A stretch of DNA of 64,000 bases from Asticcacaulis excentricus CB 48. GTDB lineage: Bacteria > Pseudomonadota > Alphaproteobacteria > Caulobacterales > Caulobacteraceae. Position 1 is the first letter of the stretch. Each line of letters opens with the position of its first letter. Under the pieces are notes generated by a model, which searched no databases, had not been told where the DNA came from, and saw nothing but the letters and a program-made list of their open reading frames with translations. The stretch covers positions 803,001-867,000 of the forward strand of contig NC_014816.1 in assembly GCF_000175215.2 (NCBI RefSeq), read 5' to 3'. The translations under genes and the position numbers were made by a program. Positions 16,104 to 24,752 of the stretch are shown here, piece after piece.

Positions 16104-16705
16104 CCCTGACGCCGTTTCAGCGCCACATAGAGCGCGCCGGAGCCGCCGTGGCGGGCGTGGGCCTGAGAGATCCCTGCCACTATATGCGCCAGCGCCGGAT
16201 CGGACAGCCATTCCGGTGCGTTGCGCTTCAATATGCCGTTTTCGGCCATACCCTTGCCCGTAATGACCAGAACCGCGCGATAGTCATTGGCCCAGGCCTG
16301 CTGCACAAAGGCCTTAAGGCGCTGTTCGGCCTGAATCTGGTTCAGGCCGTGCAAGTCAAGGCGCGCTTCGATGGGGTCGCGTTCGCGGCTGATGCGGCGC
16401 TTGCGCTTGGGCTCGATGGGGTCAGGGGCGAAAGTGGTCGCCTCGCTAAGGCGGAAGCCACTCTGCGGGCGCACGGCCTCACCGATTTTGAACGGCACCA
16501 GTGGAAGGGGGCGCTCGATACGCGGCGCGGAAAGCGTGTTCTGACCTTCGGGCAGGCCCTTGATGGTGACGGTCTCGATCTCCGGCTGGGCGAAGGGCGG
16601 TTTGACCGGTGCGGGCTTCTTTTTCTTGAGCGCGTGCGGACGCACCGTGGCTGTCACCAGATGCCACAGTTTCAGATCTTCGTCCTTTAGGCCAAAGCGC
16701 TTCAT
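16100..16705 (-). CDS. Smr domain protein
   Basis: 201 residues. Long basic, low-complexity N-terminus (1-110), then an Smr (small MutS-related) domain: ARLDLHGLNQIQAEQRLKAF with the DLHG motif, VLVITGKGM with TGKG, and HGGSGALYVALKR at the end. Smr domains bind or nick nucleic acids, and stand-alone proteins of this kind have been linked to ribosome rescue and RNA cleavage. The stop overlaps the end of secreted copy B by 4 bases (convergent). Confidence 0.88.
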   Translation of the reverse strand: MKRFGLKDEDLKLWHLVTATVRPHALKKKKPAPVKPPFAQPEIETVTIKGLPEGQNTLSAPRIERPLPLVPFKIGEAVRPQSGFRLSEATTFAPDPIEPKRKRRISRERDPIEARLDLHGLNQIQAEQRLKAFVQQAWANDYRAVLVITGKGMAENGILKRNAPEWLSDPALAHIVAGISQAHARHGGSGALYVALKRRQG

Positions 16706-16815
16706 AAGGCTTTAAATGGCATGGAGTGGGGCAGGGGGAAAGAGTGTTTCCAACGCACCCCCGTTCGTTTTCCTCGCGGTTCGCCCCCGCCAGCGGGGAT
16801 ATATAGAGGTGAGCA

Positions 16816-18228
16816 TCAATCCCGGCGTTTAGCGCGCGGGTTCTGCTTCGGCAGGTGCTGAACCGGGCGAAGCTTGCTCTCGACATGGCGGATGATCAGG
16901 TCGGCCACGTCAACGCCGGAGGCCTTTTCGATCCCCTGAAGGCCGGGTGAGGAATTGACCTCCAGCACCTTGGGACCGGAATTCGAGCGGAGAATGTCAA
17001 CGCCTGCCACCTGAAGGCCCAGAGCGCGCGCCGACTTTACCGCAATATCGGCCTCTTCCGGTGAGATTTCGACCGACAAAGCCTTGCCGCCCTGATGCAG
17101 GTTGGCGCGAAAATCGCCGATCTTGGCTTTGCGTTTCATGGCCGCCACGACCTTTGAACCGATGACGAGGCAGCGCAGGTCTTCGCCGTCGGCCTCGCGG
17201 ATAAATTCCTGAGTCAGCAGTTCGGCATCCAGATCGCGAAAGGCGGAAATGACCGAGGCGGCGGCGAGATGCGTCTCGGCCAGCACGACGCCGCGCCCCT
17301 GCGCCCCCTTGGTCAGCTTGATGACCAGTGGCGCGCCGCCCACCAGTTGCACCACAAAGTCGGTGTCCTTGGGCGATTTGGCAAAGGCTGTCACTGGCAT
17401 GGGGATGCCCTTGCGCGCCAGCACCTGCAGCGCGTGCAGCTTGTCGCGCGAAGCGGAGATGGCCGAAGATCGGTTGAGGCAATAGGCGCCGGTCGTTTCA
17501 AACTGCCGCACCACGGCCAGACCATAGCTAGTCATCGGCACGCCGATGCGCGGGATGATGGCGTCGAACTGCGGCAACGGCTTGCCGTCGTAATGCACTT
17601 CGGGGCGCGTCACATTGATATTCATATAGCAGCGTGAGGTTTCGATAGCCTCGATGACGTGATCGCGGTTTTGCGCCGCCTTGATCAGAGCTCGGATCGA
17701 ATAGTTGCCCGCATCCTGTGTCAGTACGGCCAGACGTAAGGGACGCTTTACGGCCTTCGGTGCGTCGGCACGGCTGTAGACGTCGTAAGACAGGACCGGC
17801 AGGCGTTGGCCCGCCGTCGGATCGACTAACGCGCCAAGGCTTTCAAGCGCTTGACGCCCGATCAGCATGCGGTAGGCCATGTTGGCGCGGTTGGTTAGCG
17901 ACACTTCGATCGGATGGTTGACACCTTTGATCGCAATGTGGGTTTCGATGATGTAGCGCCACTCCGTCTCGCCATTGGACGAAGTGATTTCGCGCTGATC
18001 CTTGAGGTCGGCGGAACAGGCGACTTCGATATCGTAACGGCCCGGCACCGGATTGACGACAAAGCGCACGCGCGGGCGTTCCGGTGTGCCAAACACCTCG
18101 ATATCCACCGCGTGCAGGGCCGAGGTGCGCGCCCCGGTATCAACCTTGGCCCTGATGGCTGGCAGGGCCAGATCGGGCAGGCCGACCCATTCTTCCCAGC
18201 CAAAGGTAAGCGGCGCGCTGTCGGTCAT
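16816..18228 (-). CDS. rimK: RimB-RimK fusion: retropepsin-like zinc protease domain plus ATP-grasp ligase
   Basis: 470 residues from the ATG at 18228 (MTDSAPLTFGWEEW). Residues 1-150 are the 'ATP-dependent zinc protease' (RimB) domain with the aspartic-protease-like AKVDTGARTSALHA. Residues 160-460 are RimK: CYMNINVTRPEVHYDG, ISASRDKLHALQVL, PLVIKLTKGAQGRGVVLAE, FRANLHQGG and the metal site VLEVNSSPGLQGIE. RimK adds glutamates to the C-terminus of ribosomal protein S6, and in Pseudomonas RimB is a separate partner protease. The fusion puts both activities in one chain. The basic tail (PKQNPRAKRRD) may be disordered. Confidence 0.88.
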   Translation of the reverse strand: MTDSAPLTFGWEEWVGLPDLALPAIRAKVDTGARTSALHAVDIEVFGTPERPRVRFVVNPVPGRYDIEVACSADLKDQREITSSNGETEWRYIIETHIAIKGVNHPIEVSLTNRANMAYRMLIGRQALESLGALVDPTAGQRLPVLSYDVYSRADAPKAVKRPLRLAVLTQDAGNYSIRALIKAAQNRDHVIEAIETSRCYMNINVTRPEVHYDGKPLPQFDAIIPRIGVPMTSYGLAVVRQFETTGAYCLNRSSAISASRDKLHALQVLARKGIPMPVTAFAKSPKDTDFVVQLVGGAPLVIKLTKGAQGRGVVLAETHLAAASVISAFRDLDAELLTQEFIREADGEDLRCLVIGSKVVAAMKRKAKIGDFRANLHQGGKALSVEISPEEADIAVKSARALGLQVAGVDILRSNSGPKVLEVNSSPGLQGIEKASGVDVADLIIRHVESKLRPVQHLPKQNPRAKRRD

Positions 18229-18289
18229 AAACGATCCTGCGTAACGGTTGAGCCCCCCGCCCATAGGCCGTTTTTGCGACGGTTTTGTG

Positions 18290-20983
18290 TTATGCTTTTT
18301 CTTTGGCCTCGGTGGTAAAGGCCAGCAGTTGACGCGTCAGGCGCTCACCGCGCTTGCCGGCCGCCAGAGCGGCTTCGGACAGGCGGCGCAGGTCGGGACT
18401 GTCGGCCTGACGCCCGATCATGTCGAGCGCGGCGTTCATCACATTCAGCATCTGCGAGAAGTCGGCGGCCACATCACCGGCCAGACGCCCAACCGTCTCA
18501 TAGCGTTGCGACAGGGCCAGAGCCGTATCCAGATGCTCGGCCTGACGCTCCAATTCCAGCTTGGCGAGTTGAAGCTGCGCGATCTCTAGTTCAAGCTGTC
18601 CGGTGCGCGCTTTCAACGTCAGGAATTCCAGCCGGTCCGGACCGGCTTCGACGACGGGCGGTAGTGGCGGCGGCAGGTGTGCCGACAGGTCAAACGCGAC
18701 CCCCAAAAGCCCCTCGAACTGTCCGTCAGTCATCACCGGGCTCAGGCGCTCCAGCACTGGGGCAAAGCCGCTCGGCGTTTGGACGCGATAGGACAGCTCG
18801 CCCGCCGTCTTTTGCGCCAGATGCACGGCCAGTTCAGCGTGGATGCGGTCCTGATCGTCCGGATGTACGCTGTCGAGCCAGCCTTCGCCAAAGAATTCCG
18901 GCGCGCCACAGCCGGTTAGGGCCTGCCAGCCGTTCGAAAGCCGCATCAGGGTGCCATCGCTTTTCCACTGACGGTGTAGCGTGCTGAGGTCCCCGGCAAT
19001 GTCTGTTAGTTGGCGCTCCGGTTTAGCTTCCGGCACGGGGGCGGCCTGAAGCGCGGCAAACTCGGCCTCCAGCTCTGCCTTTTCGTCCTTCAGCGCGCTG
19101 AGTTCGCTTTCCAGCGCCTTGAGACCCTGCAACTCGGCGATCTCGGCTTTCAGGGCCACAATGTCGGCGTCGCGGGTGTCGGGCTGCGCTTCGGCGGCGG
19201 TTTGCGCTAGGGTCGCATAGTCCTGCCGCAGGGTTTCCAGCTCGCTTTCCAGCGCTGTCAACTCAGCGGCGCGCGCCTTGAGCGTTTCGATTTCGGCCAG
19301 AGAGGCTTCGAGCGCCACGTTCAGCGGGCTCTCTTCCGAGGTCGATTTGGGTTCGGCTTTCAGTGCCTCCAGCTCGGCGCGCAGGGCGTCTAGCTCCGGA
19401 TTTTCGCCGGATTCCGCGGTTTCAGACGTGGCCGCCGCGTCTTTGAGGGCTTCCAGTTCGGCACGCAGGGCGTCGCGTTCGGCTTCGGCCTCTGTGCGGG
19501 CCGTGTCGAGCGCCGCAAGATCGGCTTCCAGCGCCGCAATTTTTGCCGTGTCTTCGATGACCACAGGCTCAGGGATGGGCAGGGGAGCAGGGGGCACGGC
19601 GGCCGCGTTTGATTTGGCGCGCGTCACATCAATGGCTACGCCGAACAGTTCGCGGCGGCCCTCGACCATCTGCGCCTGTCCTTTGAGTGTGACGTGACGC
19701 AGCGTCCCATCGGCCTGCGGAATGGTTAGGTCGAGATCCAGCGTATCGCTTTGCCCCGACATCAGGTCGCCGAACACTTCATCGGCGCGCAACTGGTCTT
19801 CGGCGGTGATGCGCGTCGGGCCTCCGTCAAATTCGCGGCCGATCAGGCGGCGCATGCCTTCGTCTTCGACAATCGAGTCTGACACCGGGTCGTAGGACCA
19901 CACGCCCACACCAAGAGCGGCACGCGCCAGTTCGGCCTTTTGCAAGTCTTCGAGCGCCTGCTGCGTCTCGTCGGACAGGGCGGGGGACAGGGGCGCGGGC
20001 AAAGCCGGGGTCTCGCTGACCGTCAGGGTTTGGGTGGTCGGGATGGCGGCGACCGTAATGCCCTGCGCCTCGCCGTCTTGCGTATGCACGATCCAGGCTG
20101 TGAGGATGACCGGATGCGCCTGGCCGCGCACGTCTTTCAGCGACAGGTTAATGGAGGCCGTACGCCCCGCCTGATCTTCGGGCGCCAGGTCCGCGAGGAA
20201 ATCGACGGCCTTCTGGAAATCGGCGTCTGCGACAAACACCTTGGCCCAGTTGGCGTTCATCGCCTGATCGCGCGGCGTGTCGAGCAGGCTGCTGACGCGC
20301 GGATTGAGGTCGAGCACCGTTCCGTTCTGATCCAGTCCCCAGAATGGCACAGGTGCTGCGGTAAACCAGTGGCCGCGCCATACGCCAGAAATATCGCCCA
20401 CGCCTTCGCCGGTTTGCGTTTCGATCTCGACGAGCGCCGTGGTTGAGCCGATTACCTCGCCATTGGTGTTTATGATTGGCATGGAGGTGACGGAGACCAG
20501 CACCTTGGTGCGGCTGCCGTGATTGACGATTAGGTGCTGAAAGCCCTTTACCGTCTGACCGCGCAGAGTGCGTGCAATCGGAAGCAGGTCGGGCGGAATG
20601 ACACGTCCGTCAGGATAGGTGATGCCCCAGGTGGCGGAGTGAAACCGCAGCCCGATCAGCTCGTTATCCTTTCGGCCCAGAAGCTGATGCGCCGTCTTGT
20701 TGGCGAAGATGAATTTACCCGTGGCATCGGTTTCGACCAACGCTACCGGCACGGCGTTGAGCACATTGAACATGCGCCGCTCAAGCTGATCAATCTTGCG
20801 CTCGGCCTTAAACAGCAGGTCCTGAAACTGGCGCACCTGTGAGGTTTTGATGATGGCAATCAGGCCCGCGACGATGGCCGCACCCAGCAGCAACGCCGCC
20901 AGAACCCCCAGAACCACGATCAGATCGGCTTCGCTTTCCAGAAGCATCGCGCGCACAAACTCCCACCTGTCCCGTTTCGGCAC
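18290..20983 (-). CDS. Membrane-anchored multi-PAS protein ending in a degenerate histidine-kinase phosphoacceptor domain
   Basis: 897 residues. One membrane helix (about 21-45), a first PAS domain (about 70-185), a second PAS-like region (200-320), a third (355-460), a long Ala/Glu/Leu coiled coil (470-690), a fourth PAS (700-790), a second coiled coil, and a C-terminal helical hairpin (828-897). The last segment, YETVGRLAGDVAADFSQMLN, aligns with the H-box of kinases that read 'VGQLTGGVAHDFNNLL'. The histidine is replaced by Ala840 and there is no ATPase domain after it. It is therefore likely a sensor or scaffold without kinase activity. No response regulator is adjacent. Confidence 0.75.
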   Translation of the reverse strand: MPKRDRWEFVRAMLLESEADLIVVLGVLAALLLGAAIVAGLIAIIKTSQVRQFQDLLFKAERKIDQLERRMFNVLNAVPVALVETDATGKFIFANKTAHQLLGRKDNELIGLRFHSATWGITYPDGRVIPPDLLPIARTLRGQTVKGFQHLIVNHGSRTKVLVSVTSMPIINTNGEVIGSTTALVEIETQTGEGVGDISGVWRGHWFTAAPVPFWGLDQNGTVLDLNPRVSSLLDTPRDQAMNANWAKVFVADADFQKAVDFLADLAPEDQAGRTASINLSLKDVRGQAHPVILTAWIVHTQDGEAQGITVAAIPTTQTLTVSETPALPAPLSPALSDETQQALEDLQKAELARAALGVGVWSYDPVSDSIVEDEGMRRLIGREFDGGPTRITAEDQLRADEVFGDLMSGQSDTLDLDLTIPQADGTLRHVTLKGQAQMVEGRRELFGVAIDVTRAKSNAAAVPPAPLPIPEPVVIEDTAKIAALEADLAALDTARTEAEAERDALRAELEALKDAAATSETAESGENPELDALRAELEALKAEPKSTSEESPLNVALEASLAEIETLKARAAELTALESELETLRQDYATLAQTAAEAQPDTRDADIVALKAEIAELQGLKALESELSALKDEKAELEAEFAALQAAPVPEAKPERQLTDIAGDLSTLHRQWKSDGTLMRLSNGWQALTGCGAPEFFGEGWLDSVHPDDQDRIHAELAVHLAQKTAGELSYRVQTPSGFAPVLERLSPVMTDGQFEGLLGVAFDLSAHLPPPLPPVVEAGPDRLEFLTLKARTGQLELEIAQLQLAKLELERQAEHLDTALALSQRYETVGRLAGDVAADFSQMLNVMNAALDMIGRQADSPDLRRLSEAALAAGKRGERLTRQLLAFTTEAKEKA

Positions 20984-21062
20984 ACAATGCGCCCAAGACG
21001 GTCTTTACCGGACTTAGCGGCTGCAACAAACGTACCCGTTTTAAGGGATGGCGCAAGCGGAC

Positions 21063-21905
21063 TTAAGTGGATTGGGCGGGGGACCTGGCAAAAAGTCCGG
21101 CAACTCCCAGCCACCAGCCGAGAACAAAGCCGAGGCCATATCCCGCCAGCGGCACGGGATAGGCTCCGTACAGCCACGCCACGGCGCTCAGGGCAAAATA
21201 GAGGCTCAGCGCGATGGCCTGCGGGCGGCGGCTTTCGTCAGGCCAAAGCCACAGAGGGCTTAGGGCCGTGAGGGCCAAAGCGCCACTCAAGGCGGCGGTG
21301 AGAAGTGGTGACTGTGCGGCGGCCATGTGTATGGCCCCTTCGACATGCGCCACGGGCATCAGAGGGTCGGGCCGCCATAGACACAGGGCTAGGGCCAGTG
21401 CCGCCACAGGCGTGGCCCACAGCAGCGCGCGCGCGCTATAAGTCTGCGCGATCAGGACCAGCGCGGCGACGCTAAAGGCCAGGAGTTGCGAACGGTCGGG
21501 CTGCCACGCCAGACACGCGGTGATCAGGCCCAGACCGATCAGCCACATCGACGACGGCCTCTCCGTTCGCGTGGCGGTGAGCACCAGAGGCAGGATCAGA
21601 GCGGCGGCATTGAGCTGAACAGGGCCTAGGGCCAGCCAGCGGTGAACGCCGTCTTGTCCGGGAAAGACAAAACAGAGGCCCAGAAGAATAAGGGCGGGCC
21701 AGACAAGCGCCACTGACGGACGTACAACGCGGCTCAGGCCCAGAAAGAGCCCCCCGCCAACAAGCCACGCCACCGGGTTACGCAGCCAAAGCCCTGCGCT
21801 AAGCCCCGCCTGTTGCAGGGTCAGTGCCCCCAGCGCTACAGTCAGAAATGACAAGATTGCAAACGCGATAGCGAACGGAAGCTGACGTGTCTTTGCCGAT
21901 GTCAT
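21063..21905 (-). CDS. Multi-pass membrane protein, unknown function
   Basis: 280 residues, about eight to nine hydrophobic helices covering nearly the whole chain. The loop GQDGVHRWLALGPVQLNAAAL (about 83-103) faintly resembles the 'GA.RWL.lG....qPSE' region of FtsW/RodA-type proteins, but the remaining SEDS motifs are not evident. Codon usage and hydrophobic pattern support a real gene. No operon partner; the start is 145 bases from the tRNA. I do not recognise a family. Confidence 0.6.
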   Translation of the reverse strand: MTSAKTRQLPFAIAFAILSFLTVALGALTLQQAGLSAGLWLRNPVAWLVGGGLFLGLSRVVRPSVALVWPALILLGLCFVFPGQDGVHRWLALGPVQLNAAALILPLVLTATRTERPSSMWLIGLGLITACLAWQPDRSQLLAFSVAALVLIAQTYSARALLWATPVAALALALCLWRPDPLMPVAHVEGAIHMAAAQSPLLTAALSGALALTALSPLWLWPDESRRPQAIALSLYFALSAVAWLYGAYPVPLAGYGLGFVLGWWLGVAGLFARSPAQST

Positions 21906-21995
21906 GAGAGGCCCCTAATACCTCACTAGTCTTCTTCGAATAACAGACACTGTCAATCCGACGGCTGAGGATAAGCGGTGAAGGGATGGGGGTAA

Positions 21996-22040
21996 CAAAG
22001 CACAAAAGGCCGGATCAACGATCCGGCCTTTTGTGCTTTG
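21996..22040 (-). terminator. Terminator of tRNA-Gly with a perfect 21-bp stem
   Basis: Arms 21996-22016 and 22020-22040 are exact reverse complements across a 3-base loop. The core AAAAGGCCGGATC / GATCCGGCCTTTT has the A-tract and T-tract of a bidirectional rho-independent terminator. It begins 10 bases beyond the 3' end of tRNA-Gly. Confidence 0.85.
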
Positions 22041-22049
22041 TATACAGAT

Positions 22050-22124
<75 letters not shown>

Positions 22125-22298
22125 TCGTTTCTGTTATCCACCGGCGTGTCCGCCGAAGAGGTGCGCCTTATAGACAAAAGCCCGCGGCCTTTGCAAGGGG
22201 CATTTTTCGGAAACCTGTGAAAAACTTTTTTCGACGTATTTTCAGGGGCCTTGCCATTTCATACCCCTCAGCCCAGTCCTCTCCCCCCGCACGAGTAA

Positions 22299-23282
22299 CT
22301 ATAACATCGCCGGAATGACTCTGTCCGGCGGGCGGTGGCCGTCCTGAAGCGTCTTGATGTTGAGGATCACCCGGTCACCCATATCGGTGCGCGCTTCGAT
22401 TGTCGAAGAGGCCATATGCGGTAGCAGTACCGCATTGGGCAGGCCAAACAGTTCTGGATTGATGCCGGGCAGGCGCTCATAGACGTCAAGGCCGACGCCG
22501 GCGATCTTGTTGCCGCGCAGCAGGTGCGCCAGTGCCTCTTCATCGACGATCTGCCCGCGCGCCGTGTTGACGAGGATGGCGTGCGGCTGGAGTTTGGCCA
22601 GCCGTTCGGCATCGAGCAGGTGAAAGGTGTTGGGGCCGCCAGGCGCATTAATCGACACCACGTCCATGCGCGATAGCATCTGGTCCAGATCGTCCCAGTA
22701 GGTGGCCTCAAGCTCATCCGAAATGCGCTGCGAAACCGGTTTGCGGTTATGATAGTGCACCTGCATCCCGAAGGCGCGCGCGCGACGCGCCAGCGCTTGA
22801 CCAATACGGCCCATGCCGACAATCCCCAGCCGCTTGCCATAGATGCGGCGGCCCATCATGAAGGTCGGCGACCAGGCGGAAAATTCACCCCGCTGCACGG
22901 TTTCGGCGCCCTCGACGAAACGGCGCGCCACGGCAATGATCAGGCCCATGGTCATTTCGGCCGTGTCTTCGGTCAGCACGCCCGGCGTATTGGTGACGAT
23001 AATGCCCTTTTCCACGGCTTTGGCGACGTCAATATGGTCATAGCCGACCCCGAAATTGGCGATCATCTTGAGCTGTTCGCCGCAGGCGTCGATAAAGTCC
23101 GCGTCGATTCGGTCATTGATCGAAGAAACGAGGACTTCGGCGGTCTGCGCCGCCTCGATCATCTTCTCGCGCGGCATCGGGTCCTTGGTGAGCCAGAGTG
23201 TGGTGTTGAACAGTTCGCGGAACCGCGTTTCCACCCCGTCGGGCAGCTTCACGGTCATAACGACTTTCAATTTCTTGTTCAT
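22299..23282 (-). CDS. D-2-hydroxyacid dehydrogenase (glyoxylate/hydroxypyruvate reductase or D-glycerate dehydrogenase type)
   Basis: 327 residues. Typical D-isomer-specific fold: NFGVGYDHIDVAKAVEKGI, NAD(P)-binding GIVGMGRIGQALARRARAFG (about 152-171) followed by HYHNRKP, which carries the Arg expected for NADPH preference, catalytic Arg in VNTARGQIVDEEAL, Glu in the GLDVYERLP segment and His in LLPHMASSTIEAR. It reduces a 2-ketoacid such as glyoxylate or hydroxypyruvate. Substrate cannot be settled from sequence. Divergent from the SH3 protein. Confidence 0.9.
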   Translation of the reverse strand: MNKKLKVVMTVKLPDGVETRFRELFNTTLWLTKDPMPREKMIEAAQTAEVLVSSINDRIDADFIDACGEQLKMIANFGVGYDHIDVAKAVEKGIIVTNTPGVLTEDTAEMTMGLIIAVARRFVEGAETVQRGEFSAWSPTFMMGRRIYGKRLGIVGMGRIGQALARRARAFGMQVHYHNRKPVSQRISDELEATYWDDLDQMLSRMDVVSINAPGGPNTFHLLDAERLAKLQPHAILVNTARGQIVDEEALAHLLRGNKIAGVGLDVYERLPGINPELFGLPNAVLLPHMASSTIEARTDMGDRVILNIKTLQDGHRPPDRVIPAML

Positions 23283-23384
23283 GGTATGCGTTGACCCTTT
23301 GACGGCATTTTTGTTCAGGACTGTTTTTTAGGGTCTGGTTAACCAAATCTGAAGCATTGCAAGCCCAGTGTCGAAGACCTTTCC

Positions 23385-24053
23385 ATGCCCCTTAACCGTC
23401 TGCTTTTGCCGATGCCGACCCAGTTCAGCCTGTTTTTTTCAGTGAAATCACCACACCATAGGCCGTGCCCCCGCGTCAAGTCGGGCTGGGCGAGGGCGGC
23501 TGTTTTGGCCCTGTCGCTGGGGATGGTTTGCAGTGGCGTTGCGCCCGCCGCGCAGGCCGGGTCTGCTGAGGAAGAGTCGTTTAACACGCCATCAAAACAG
23601 CCCGTGCCGCGCTGGGCTTCACTGCGCTCCAACGAGGTCTATGCCCGCTCCGGCCCGACCAAGGAAAACAAGGTCTTGTGGACCTATCGCCAGAAAAATC
23701 TGCCGGTGCAGATCATTTCCGAAACCCGCGAATGGCGCATGATCTGTGATCCGGACGGCGGCATCGCCTGGGTCAGCCGCTCGATGCTGAAATCGCAGCG
23801 TAGCGTTGTGTCGATGGGCACGCAGAAGATCGACCTTCTGAGCGCTGCCAAGCCCACGGCCAAGGTCAAGGCGCGCCTCAATCCCCGCTCTCTGGCGGCG
23901 CTCGATAAGTGCAGGAAGGGCTATTGCAAGGTCTCGGTCGGCAATGTCGATGGCTGGGCACCGCAGGACCGACTGTGGGGAGCGCAGGAAGGCGCGGCGT
24001 GTAAACGCCCGGACCCCTTTACGCGGCTGGGGACGCCTCAGGGCGTGCGTTAA
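23385..24053 (+). CDS. Secreted bacterial SH3-domain protein
   Basis: 222 residues. A long basic N-terminus precedes the signal-type segment RAAVLALSLGMVCSGVAPAAQAG (about 37-59); the true start may be an internal ATG at 23412. Two SH3-like units follow: NEVYARSGPTKENKVLWTY ... WRMICDPDGGIAWVSRSML and KIDLLSAAKPTAKVKARLNP ... YCKVSVGNVDGWAPQDRLWG. This family of periplasmic SH3 proteins is common in alphaproteobacteria and is presumed to bind the cell wall. No enzyme domain. Confidence 0.82.
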   Translation: MPLNRLLLPMPTQFSLFFSVKSPHHRPCPRVKSGWARAAVLALSLGMVCSGVAPAAQAGSAEEESFNTPSKQPVPRWASLRSNEVYARSGPTKENKVLWTYRQKNLPVQIISETREWRMICDPDGGIAWVSRSMLKSQRSVVSMGTQKIDLLSAAKPTAKVKARLNPRSLAALDKCRKGYCKVSVGNVDGWAPQDRLWGAQEGAACKRPDPFTRLGTPQGVR

Positions 24054-24199
24054 CGCCCCCTCGCGGGCCAAAATTTCACAACAAAAGCCATTGAGCCGCG
24101 GCCTCTATGCGTGTAACGCATCTTTACAGCCTGTTACGAACGCGCCATTAAGCGCCAACATAACCGCCCTATGTGTGTGAGATTCTATCCGGAGCCCCA

Positions 24200-24718
24200 A
24201 TGAGCGACCGTCCTTCGTCTTTCGATTATGAAGCCCTTTTGGCCTGTTCGCGCGGGGAAATGTACGGCCCGGGCAATGCCCAGCTGCCGGCACCGCCAAT
24301 GCTGATGATGGATCGTATTACCCAGATTACCCAAGACGGCGGGGCCTTCAACAAGGGCTATATCGAGGCCGAACTCGACATCAACCCTGACCTGTGGTTC
24401 TTCGCCTGCCACTTTATCGGTGACCCGGTCATGCCGGGTTGCCTGGGCCTTGACGCCATGTGGCAGCTGGTCGGCTTTTTCCTCGGCTGGTCGGGCAATC
24501 CGGGCCGCGGTCGCGCTTTGGGCGTCGGCGACGTCAAGTTTACCGGTCAGGTCACGCCGGCCGTCAAAAAGGTGACCTATAAGATAGATATGAAGCGGGT
24601 CATGACGGGCAAGCTGATCATGGGCATCGGCGAAGGCGTGGTGCTGGCCGATGACAAGCCGATCTATTCGGCGTCCGGCCTGCGCGTCGGCCTGTTCGAC
24701 GCCAAGGATCTGGTCTGA
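24200..24718 (+). CDS. fabA: 3-hydroxydecanoyl-ACP dehydratase/isomerase
   Basis: 172 residues from the ATG at 24200, which follows a GGAG ribosome binding site. Hot-dog fold enzyme that dehydrates 3-hydroxydecanoyl-ACP and isomerises the trans-2 product to cis-3, the branch point for unsaturated fatty acids. Active-site His is in FACHFIGDPVMPGCLGLDAMW and Asp in the same segment, as in E. coli FabA (172 aa). First gene of fabA-fabB-fabI. It ends 34 bases before fabB. Confidence 0.97.
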   Translation: MSDRPSSFDYEALLACSRGEMYGPGNAQLPAPPMLMMDRITQITQDGGAFNKGYIEAELDINPDLWFFACHFIGDPVMPGCLGLDAMWQLVGFFLGWSGNPGRGRALGVGDVKFTGQVTPAVKKVTYKIDMKRVMTGKLIMGIGEGVVLADDKPIYSASGLRVGLFDAKDLV

Positions 24719-24752
24719 TCAAAAGCCCCCTTCGACTACAGGGAAGCGAACT

